NCBI GenBank assembly: GCA_023376005.1
Contig: CM042160.1
Location: 81,658,808-81,722,807, forward strand
Reading direction: 5' to 3'
DNA length: 64,000 nucleotides
Source of the DNA: Doryteuthis pealeii
Lineage: Eukaryota > Mollusca > Cephalopoda > Myopsida > Loliginidae
Made by a program: the position numbers and the translations under genes. Positions 1 to 10,600 of this stretch are shown here, one piece after another (position 1 is the first letter of the stretch; each line of letters begins with the position of its first letter). Under the pieces are notes generated by a model, which was given only the letters and a program-made list of their open reading frames with translations, did not search any database and was not told where the DNA came from.

Positions 1-110
1 GGTTAGCAATCTAGTCCCACTGATCCATTACTACTGAATAGCAAGATGCTCCATCCTTGCAACCTTGTGTCACATCCTGCATCTAATGGTGAAGTTCTAA
101 TTTTGGAGCT
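1..110 (+). repeat. SINE family S3, cut by the window edge
   Basis: The stretch GGTTAGCAATCTAGTCCC and the following CCATTACTACTGAATAGC match the copies at 9767 and 25342. The 5' A-box part lies before base 1. The remaining bases to 396 are AT-rich intron with nothing else recognised. Confidence 0.6.
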
Positions 111-396
111 CATTTTGGATTTCATTTCTATTTACATGAGGGTCCGTGTGATTTCATTTTTATTTATATGAGGGTCCACGAGTTAGACCCTGAAATAAAA
201 AGTGGTCCTGACACCAAAAAGCTTGAAAACCACTACTCTATAGTATTATCTTTACTTTTTGAGTAATTCTTCATAATCTGAGCTCGGTTTATTTCTAATG
301 AATTTCTTTAAAAAGTATCTGTACCAATATTTTGTGTTATAAAGGACAACCTGATACCAATGTACTACAAAATTTATTCTTTTCTTTTCTTTTTAG

Positions 397-515
397 GTAT
401 GCCTATGGTAAATCATGGCAACTATATAGTAAGACTCGGAAATGTAGTTCGATGGCTTGGGGAACAAGCGGAAGAATTAGGAGTGGAAATTTATCCGGGA
501 ACAGCAGCAAGTGAA
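397..515 (+). CDS. ETFDH: ETFDH exon (first in window)
   Basis: The acceptor is a TTTTAG after a pyrimidine tract and the donor is GTAAGG. The exon enters in phase 1 (the split codon is completed as Gly) and leaves in phase 0. It encodes [16 protein letters not shown] through AASE, matching the human block that follows the second FAD-binding segment. The upstream exon that supplies the first base of the Gly codon is outside the window. Confidence 0.95.
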
Positions 516-3500
516 GTAAGGAAAGTTTTTATTTCTTCATATTCAATATTTAATTGTCTAGAAAAGAAAAAAAAGAAGAAATCTGTTAACTATATCTCTT
601 TCTTTGTTTCATTTTAAATTATTTCATTTATGAATAAGTTTTGTTACTAAGTATGGCTGAATGGACAAATGTCCAAACTGACGTATCATTGATGAATATT
701 TGGCTGAATGGACATGGCTGACAGACATTTCACCAATGGACATTTGACCAAATAGATACTTCAATGAATGGATATTTGACCAAATGGACATCTGGCCAAC
801 AGACATTTCACCAATGGATAATTAGCTGCATGGATATTTCATTGACCAAACAGAGATGTGGCCAACAGACATTTCACTGAATAGACCTTTGGCCATAATG
901 GACATTTCAATGAAAGGACATTTAGCAGAACAGACATTCAACTGAACACACATATGGATGACAAAAAATATTTCATTTATCAATAAGTTTTATCACTAAG
1001 TATGGCTCCTGGACAAATGGCCGACGGGCATTTGACCAATGAACATTTGGCTAAACCTACTTTTCACTAAACTTGATGCTGTAGTGTACATGCGGTCTCC
1101 TCTTAAAGATAAGTTACTCTTATTTACTATAGAAATTGCTGAATATATTGTATTTATTTTATTATTTTTCCATCATCGTCAGAAATCTATAGCTTTTGGC
1201 ATACTTTTCACTGCATCTGGAAAATCTGCAGCAAACAAGTGAATCTCATTTCCCTGACTGGGATATGCATGCAGGGTTTGGGAACCGCTTGTGAATTTTC
1301 TTATTCCCTTGTTACTTGTTCCATGAATTCACTACAGGTGAATTTATTGGATGGAGCCAGCTCAACTGACACTGGGTGAATGCTGTCACAGAAACAGAGA
1401 AGAAAATACTAATGTTTATGCCAGCCTGGTCAACATTGGCTGACTGAGCAACTCTTATAGTAACCTATGTTTAGTAATTTCTTTTTTTTCTTTTCTTTTG
1501 TAAATCCTGTTTAATAAAGAGTTTAATTCTAATGTTTGATCCTCGTTTGTAGGTCTTGTTTGCAGAAAGTTCAATTAGCAAATGAGTTGAGGACAGTTGC
1601 AAATGACCTTAAATGTTTTTTTGTGCTCGTTCCTGATTGGCTAATTTTTACCGGAATTGCCTGCTGCTGATGATGGGAAAGTTCATAAATAGGAGTGGTG
1701 ATTTAGCATACATCTTATACATACAGATAATCCAGCAACCTAGCTATTATTGGCCAAGTGGGACGTAATAATATTGTCACGGTACCAAAAAATGATATAT
1801 GTTATATAGCGGAGCTTGTCAATGTGCCTCAAAATTCACAGCACCAAAAAAGGTATTTGTTACGCGGCAGTCGTCATTGTCGATAAAAAGGTACAACACG
1901 TGAGATATATCGTCATAAGGGCTTAGCATTTATTTTCGGGCTCATGTCGTGGGCTGTTTTGGAGAGAAGGAAAGAGAGAGGACCACACTAGGTTACCAGA
2001 GGCCCGTCCAAACTCTATGCCGCCGGAAAGCAAAAAGAGGCCGATCTTGTTATTCCTTGTTTTTCGTCACCACATGACTTCCAGTTCCGGTCAACACCCG
2101 AAACTTCCGGTCGGCTTCTAATTCCTCTTCCGGGGTTCGTTCTTCGATCAAATTATCAGCAACCCGTTTTTTTGTCCACTCCTCCTTTTTTTAACCTTTA
2201 CTTTCTCTTATTTCTTCTTCCGCCCACAGTTTTATTTCCACTATCAAACTCCGGTGGACCTTCATAATCACATTATACAAGTAAAAACTTAAATACTAAC
2301 CTGTGTTTAGTGATTTATTTTTTGTTCTTTTCTTTTGTAGATTCTGTTTAACGAAGATGGAAGTGTGAAAGGTGTTGCAACAAATGATGTTGGGATCCAT
2401 AAAGACGGATCACCAAAGGTTGGATTTCTTCTTTGTTTTGTTTTTTAAAACTTGTCTTTCCTAATTGAAAGCTGTTAGGATGATCCTAACAAAAATATAT
2501 AAAGTTGCTTCCCCTGATGAATAAGGAGAGAGAGTTACTTTCCATTACACTGCATTGTGGTCAGGATACCAGTAGTGGTGAGAGGAGTCCACCATGACAC
2601 ATGGATTTGTTATGCACTTTATTGGTTCCTCACAAGTTTGAAAGTGAGGGAGGGACATGGGAAGAAAAATTTTTCCTAATATTGGCCGTCCAGTAATTGC
2701 TGACCTTAAAATGAGGCTACGGCACTGGAAGGTCTATTCTCAAAGCCATGTAATGAATAATGGTGGAGGGAGATAGTTTATAAGGACCAAATTATGTACT
2801 ACACTTACAGTACAGACTGGGCTCTTTAACCTTGGTTAGGCAACTGATCTAGGAGAAGGAAAACTCTGAATTCAAACCTGTTGAACTCTGCTTAAGAAAT
2901 TGACCTTGTGTCACATTCTGCTTGTGTGGAGGGGTTGGTATATATATGTAAGGACAAACGATGACACCAATAAACTTAGGAAAGCTTTATTCTACTTAGA
3001 ATAATTACTAAGACTTTATATAGTCTAGTATTCCCTAGAGAGTTCGCCAAAGGGGAGGTAATTATAAAGTAAGAGTGGTAACTCTCAATTACTTATTACA
3101 CACATTTAATATATTTAATTTTTATTTCTTCTTTTTTAACTATAGACTGAAGACGGTAAAAAAATTTTTTTAATGCTGAACACTTTTACATACATTTAAT
3201 ATTACCTTTTATTTATTTATGTGTTTATTTTCATTTTTTTTTTTTTTTGTAAATCTAGGATTCGTTTGAACGGGGTATGGAACTACACGCCAAAATGACC
3301 ATATTCGCTGAAGGTTGCCACGGACATTTAGCAAAACAATTATATAAACATTTTGATTTGCGGAAAAACTGTGAACCCCAAAGTTATGGAATTGGTTTCA
3401 AAGAAATATGGGAAATCGATCCAGAATTACACAAACCAGGAACAATAGAACACACAATAGGATGGCCACTTGTAAGTTTATCTTTCTTTTATTTATTAAA

Positions 3501-6500
3501 TATATTCTTTAAATTCTGGTTACCATTTTAGGCGTTAAGTTCTTCTGTTGGTAAATCCAATTTGGTATTGAGTTTGGGTTCAGTTGGTTAATTCTTATAA
3601 TCCTCGTATGTTGTGTTCCTTGAAAATCTCGGTAGAAAATTGTTGGTATCAGTAGATCTTGTAATCGAAGTCAATAGTGTTGCTTAAAATCCTCGTCAGA
3701 AAAAAAATGTATAATCAGTAGATCTTGTAATCCTAATCTGTAGTATCCCTTGAATTCCAAGGTAGGAAAGTGGATGAGCAGTTCATGACATGCAATACTC
3801 CTCTTTGGCCCTATCTTGGGATAGACAGGCGGTCGGAGAGGCCCCCTCCGATCAATCGGCTGGTCATGTCAAGCCCTAGCACCTATATGATTTTCCCAAC
3901 ACTATTGCCCTTATGTCAAGCCCCAACTACTTTTTTTCATATGGGTGCTAGAAGGCTGTGACTGAGGGTCTACATGTCTTGCGAATGACGTTAAACTCTA
4001 TCTGATGGTGAGGTTCCAGTTTTGGAGGTTTGGGGAATGTGGAGCACCCCTTCATCCCCATTGCTCCCTGGTCCACTCTGGCCCGGAGTGGTAGTACCTG
4101 TTAAGGTCCCATCTATGAGTTAAATAGAAAAATGTATTTATAAAAATATTGTATTATCCATTAATTGATTTATTTCAAAACTTTATTGGCATTAAATGAC
4201 CCACTGAGGTTGATATGCCGTAAAACCAAACCATCTGTACCATTGTCCCCTTTTTTCCGGGCACTAAAACGATAACGGTAAGGTGGCGGCGGCGGTGTAT
4301 ATAGCGGGTCTCGTCCACGTGCCTCCAAATTCACAGTGCTAAAATGGTGTTGATAGAAATTATAACACGAGAAATATGTCGTCACAACTGCTAGCCTTTA
4401 TTTCCAGGGTAGGTTTGTCTCGTGTGCTGTATTGGAGAGGAGGAAAGGCAGAGAGAAAGAGAGAGCGAACACTACTTGATTACTGTGACCCCATACTAGC
4501 CACTAGAGGCCCGGTCCGTACCCTACGACGGCGGAAGGCAAAAAGAGACCGATACCTTTCTTCGTTGTTCCATGTCACCACGTGACATCCGGTTCTGGTC
4601 AACACCCGACTTCTGGTTGCAGTCAACACCCGACTTCCGGTTGACACTCAATTCTCCATTCGGGGTCATGCTGCAGTCAAACCATCGTTCATCCTGTTTT
4701 GGCTCATCACTATTTTTTAAACCTTTATCATCTCTTATTTATTTATTTCTTCCTCCCCCTTCCATTAGTAGTCCTTGCCAAATGAATCTTGCTACACCAT
4801 CCAAGGTAGAAAAGAGTGTAGCATTAGTAGATCTTGTAATCCTAGTCTGTAGAAAACCGTGTAGTATTAATAAATCTCTTTGTAATCCTAGTCTGCCGTA
4901 TTCCTTTTGGCAGAAAGACCAATTAGCAATTGATTCACAGACATTTATACTCGGTTTCATGGCTGAACAATTGTTTTTATACACCTATTATCTTTTCTCA
5001 TTGATTTTTAACACTTTTAGGTTTAAAGATAAAGTTTACATTATTTTTAAACCAAAATACATTTTTTATACAAATTTTTAAAAGACATTCCAGCCCAGAA
5101 CATTGTTATTTGAACCTCTCATATCAAACAGTTAAATTTTCCCCTTTTTTTCATTCAATAAAATATGTGCTCTGACAAAGACCAGTGTTTATAAAATGTC
5201 TTTTACAATTGTCTTCATTTTAATTTTAAAATGATTTCAACTGAATTACACTTTATAAACCCCACACGTTGAAACAGATATCTGTTATCATAATATTTAA
5301 TAAAGAGAGTTAAATGAAGATTATTATACTTTTTACATAAGCTCTTAAAGTATAAATATCAAATGTTGCAATAGTTAAATTATCATGCTGTGGTATATCC
5401 ATAGGTCCTGCTTGTAATTTTATTATTTTTAAAAACTTTTTTTTATTTGCTTGGATAATTCAGGATATGCACACCTATGGAGGATCTTTTCTTTATCACC
5501 TGGGTGAAGGCGAGCCATTAATTGCTGTGGGGATGGTCGTAAGTAAAACAAACCTTTTTTTTCTTTCTTTTCTTATTTTTCATTAATATCATCGTAGACC
5601 CTTTGTAAGTCCTTTTGGAATTCTGCATGAAAAGCTGTTCACAAAATACTTTCATGATTTTTGTGAATAACTTGAAAGTATCTAACTAGGATTCATTAAA
5701 ATGCAACGATGGGATTTTGTTTATTTTATTTATTTTGTCATTTGCAGTTACAAATAAAGATTTTCTGTTATATCATTGTTTACTTTGAACATCCGTTAAC
5801 AGTATTAATGTTTTGTATGCTGAAATTTGATAATTAAAACTGATTTATGGTCATTTTAAGAATATACTTTTATAGGTGTGTACCATATATGGTGCATATC
5901 CTAGTTTTGGACAGTTCTTTCTGTACCATATGTGGCACACATAACAGCCTATGATACTGTGGTTGAAGATGAACATGGTCAGAATAAATAAATAAATAAA
6001 TGAATAAGAAAGAGAATAGGTTAAAGCCAGGCATAAGTAAAAGGGGTGGGTGGCTGACCTTTTTACAAATCCAAAGATTAGGTCATAAAGTTTAAAGAGA
6101 CCTGTACGACCACCATGAAATGGGACCACTTGATGATAATATCTTAGGCACCCAGGTATTAAAAGCAAAAGGGATTTTTAGGAGAAATTCTCTTTTGAAA
6201 AAATTAATGGTCAATGTATTGAAGACGTTGTGTCTGAAAAAATTATTTAATTACTTTAATTTTAAGGGTTAATGACGACTAGAAGTCTGCGATTTTATTT
6301 AAGTGCTGGCTATTTGTGTGGTCTGGAGAAGATGGTTGGGGAAGGGGAATTTGACATAAATACAACTAAACTCGAGCACTAAGGCAGTTAGGACTTGGCA
6401 GTTGAGGGGTTAAGAACGCCGGTAGGGATAGCCAGTAGCAGCCAGTTGGATAGACAGCGAAAACATCACACACACCCTTCTTCCATCTGCGTCTTGTTTA

Positions 6501-7640
6501 CAAACACTTGTAGTTGTTGTTTGTTTTTATTTAATCCTTGTGACTACGATTTCTGACTAATGCCCTCAAATTGGCCAGCGCAGAGTGTTACAACATTTGG
6601 GGTCTAGACATCGTGCATTGAAGGTGCAGAGTGCAGAACAGGTAGTTTCACACAGCCAATGTATTTATATTGAACATTTTTTTTAATAATCTTTTACTTT
6701 TTTTATATTAGGTCGGTTTGGATTACCAAAACCCCTACCTGAGTCCTTTCCGAGAATTTCAAAGGTTCAAAACACATCCAAGTGTTGCCCCACTTTTCAA
6801 AGGAGGGAACAGAATCGCTTATGGCGCAAGGGCATTAAATGAAGGTGGCATCCAAGTAAGTCATAATCAATTTGTTCACAGATAATTCTGAATAGTTTAG
6901 AGTTGTTGTTTATCTATATATTAATACTCATGTTCCTTAATAGGTAATCTGAACATTAGTTACATAAATGAGAGTAACCTCCCCTTGTTACTTTCACTTT
7001 GAGTAAGTTGTATGTTTTGGTCGGCCATTTTCATTTCATCGTAAATCTACACTAAAAATACGAATTTGTTTGAATCAATACAACTGCATGTTTTAACACG
7101 AAAATATAAAAAAATGTGTTCTTAATAACAATTAAGTTTATTTCAAATAACGCGCAAGCACAATTAAGAACACATTTTATGATATTTTCCTGTTAAAACG
7201 TGCAGTTGTATCGATTCAAACAAATTCATATTTTCAGTGTAGTTTTACTGTGAAATTAAAATGGCCAGCCAAAACATACGGCTTCCTCAAAGTGAAACAA
7301 ACAAGAGGAGGTTACTCTCATTTATGTTGCTAATGTTCAGATTACCGAATCTATTTGGATAATATCTTTTGAATTTTCTTGAAGTTCTGGAATGGGGGAA
7401 ATTTACTGAATTCAATTCTAACTTAATACCCGACAAATTAAAAAAGTTTATTTTTTATTGTTTTAGAGTCTTCCAAAATTAACGTTTCCCGGCGGTTGTC
7501 TTGCTGGATGCAGTCCAGGTTTTATGAATGTTCCAAAAATCAAAGGAAGCCACAATGCTATGAAGACTGGTATGATGGCAGCAGAAACTGTTTTCGAATT
7601 AATCGCAGAAGACCCAGATGAAGCCTCAGGTAATTGGGGG

Positions 7641-7677
<37 letters not shown>

Positions 7678-10600
7678 TTAAGTGAGGAAAATTCAAAAAT
7701 TATCCGCACGTTTTATGGAAGCCAAGCTTATCATAGATGATTTGATAAACAGAACCCTGACTCATTTTTCTATCTAACCCATGGATGGGACCCTAACAAG
7801 TACTACCACTCAGAGTGGACCTGGGAGTAATGGCGATGAAGGGGTACTCCACACTCTCTAGATCTCCAGAATCAGAGTCTCACTACTAGCAGTTTAATGT
7901 CAAACCCAGAGAACTACAACTTTCAACCACCCCCTTCTAGCACATATACGATAGAAAGGGTTGGGTTTTGCCATAAGAGCTATAGGGTCGGGACAATCAT
8001 ATAGGTGCTATGGCTTGATGTGACCAGTTGATTGATCAGGGGTGGATCTATAATTATTAAAAGAATAAATGAATTTCAATATGGATGAAATATATTAAAT
8101 TTCTAAACATTTAAAAGACTTTGTTTTAGCCTCACACTTTTAGAACTTCTTAACATTGAAAAAAATCTACTTCTAGAATTACTTCCCTTGCTCATACGTT
8201 AAAAAAAATTGAGTTTGATAAAACCTCTATTTTTCTTTGTACAGGAAAATAATTCTGTATGTATGTTGGAAGAGGTATAAGGATTGCTTAAAAAACAACC
8301 TTGTAAAAATAAAGATAGATCTAGACAACTGGGAAAAGCTGGCAGAGAATTGGCTGGAGAATTCATGTGGATGATGGCTGTACCAGTTTTGAGAGTGAAA
8401 GAATTGAGCATGAAAACTTCAAGCATGAATTTCGAAAAGGATACAACTGTTATATTGGAGAGAACATGGAGGGTTGGAAATGTCGAACATGTTGTCGGAT
8501 TCTGCTTTCTAAGGCTGGATATGTCAATCATAGAAAATCTCACCAGGGACAATTCATGCAAACTCCAGGAACAAACAATGTGTCTTGTGCAATCTATAAC
8601 AAAGTCTGTAAGTCAGCTTCTGGTCTTAAGAGACATATGGTGGTGCATAAGCATCAAATTTTATCATCTGATACAACAGGAAGGACGTCCTTCCTATGTC
8701 ATATTTGCATTAAATTTTGTGGATCTGCAGCAGGTTTGATGAGTCATTTGAGGGCTCATGGGAGGAAAGGTTCTGGTTGTGGGGTTATACAATTGTGAGG
8801 GACGGCAGTGGTCTGTAAAGATTATGCTATTGCTATGTCTGTATAATGGCCAAATGTTTTTTGGTTATATCCTATAAGCCTAACATAAACAAAGGGGAAC
8901 CACTCTTGACTGATAAATTATTTATTTATTTATTTATTGATCTACTAGGAAAAAAGAAGACTGGGTTAGGGTTTGGGTTAGTTTAATGGGGAAATAAATA
9001 AATAATTTATCAGTCAAGAGTGGTTCCCCTATGTTTATGTTAGGCTTATAGGAAATAACCGAATTTTGTCTGTACAATGATTCAATATTTTTTCTTTTTA
9101 CAGGAAAAGAACCAGTAAAATATGAAGAAGCCTTTAAGAAAAGTTGGGTTTATGATGAATTGTATCATGTGAGAAATAGCCGTCCTTCTTTCCATACAAA
9201 ACTCGGTTTATTTGGAGGACTTGCCTACACTGGATTGTTTTGTTGGCTGATGCGCGGAAAAGAACCGTGGACTTTGTCTCATGGAGGTATGGTCAATATT
9301 ATATACAACAATCACATTTCTACAAATCATATAACACTAGAAGTGGCTACCCTCATTTTTCTATCTAACCCATGGATGGGACCCTAACAGGTATTACCAC
9401 TCCGGGTCAAAGTGGACCTGGGAGTAATGGCGATGGAGGGGTACTCCACACTCCCTAGATCTCCAGAATTGGAACCTCACTACTACTATATTATATAACA
9501 CTAGAAGTGGCTACCCAGCATTGACTGGGTAGTGGGGGTGGGGAAACTGGTGTATTGATTTGTTTACTTTTGAGATTTACAAATTCTGGACATTTTAAAG
9601 TAGAATTTCAATGCTATTTCTATGAAGATATTTAAAAATTAAAATATACAAATATAAATCAAGTCTTCATAATTTTTGCACATAAAGCAAGAACTGGTGA
9701 TGTTTATATATATTTATTTGTCGTTAATTGTTTTATTTTCATAGTTTCATCCAAAAATACATTTTATACCATCATGGTGTAATGGTTAACAAGCTAGATT
9801 AGCAGACCATTGTTAGTGAGTTTGATCCTCACTGGGCGCCCCATACATCTGGCCTTGTGCCACATCTAAGCTACACTTCATAAATATTTATACCATCATG
9901 GCGTAATGGTTAGCAAGCTAGACAAAATATTGATAAAATATTTTCAAACAAAAATATCCCCAGCCCCTTGATACACATTTGACATACACTCTGAATATCA
10001 AATTCTCTTTAAAATCAACCAACTAACCCCATAAAAATACCATTCCCCACATACTAAGGCCACCCCTACTTCTTTCTCATTCCTCTATACTACACACTAA
10101 AACCTTCCCTTTCTCTTCTCCCTTACCATTCTCTTCTCCCTTACCCATTTACCTTTTCACTATAAAAGCAGAATGTACAAGCACTTATATCAATAAATTT
10201 TGAAAAAGCTTCAACCAACAATGAAGCGAAATATTAATTGAATTTAGTTGTTGTGTTGTTATATCAACATTTTCCCTCTAATCTCAACTACCTTTTGTCA
10301 GATTTATTCAGTCCTTCACTCCTCATAATAAATTGAATGTTTTTTGTTTTTGTTGTTTATTATTTTAGGAGCTGACTACAAGAAATTGAAACCAGCGTCA
10401 GAATGCAAAGTTATTGAATATCCAAAACCAGATGGTGAAATTACCTTTGACCTTCTATCATCTGTAGCATTAACTGGAACCAATCATGATCACGATCAAC
10501 CAGCTCATTTGACACTGAAGAATGACAATATACCTGTCAATCGAAACCTCCAAATATTTGATGGACCTGAACAAAGATTTTGTCCTGCTGGTATGTAACT

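Noticed and set aside
4572..5081. 169-codon open frame, plus strand
   Set aside because: It overlaps an LTR-like repeat and AT-rich intron, the other repeat copies do not keep the frame, and the product resembles no family.
8284..8739. 151-codon frame overlapping the zinc-finger frame
   Set aside because: It is the shadow of the LINE-derived frame; the conserved residues lie in the other two frames.
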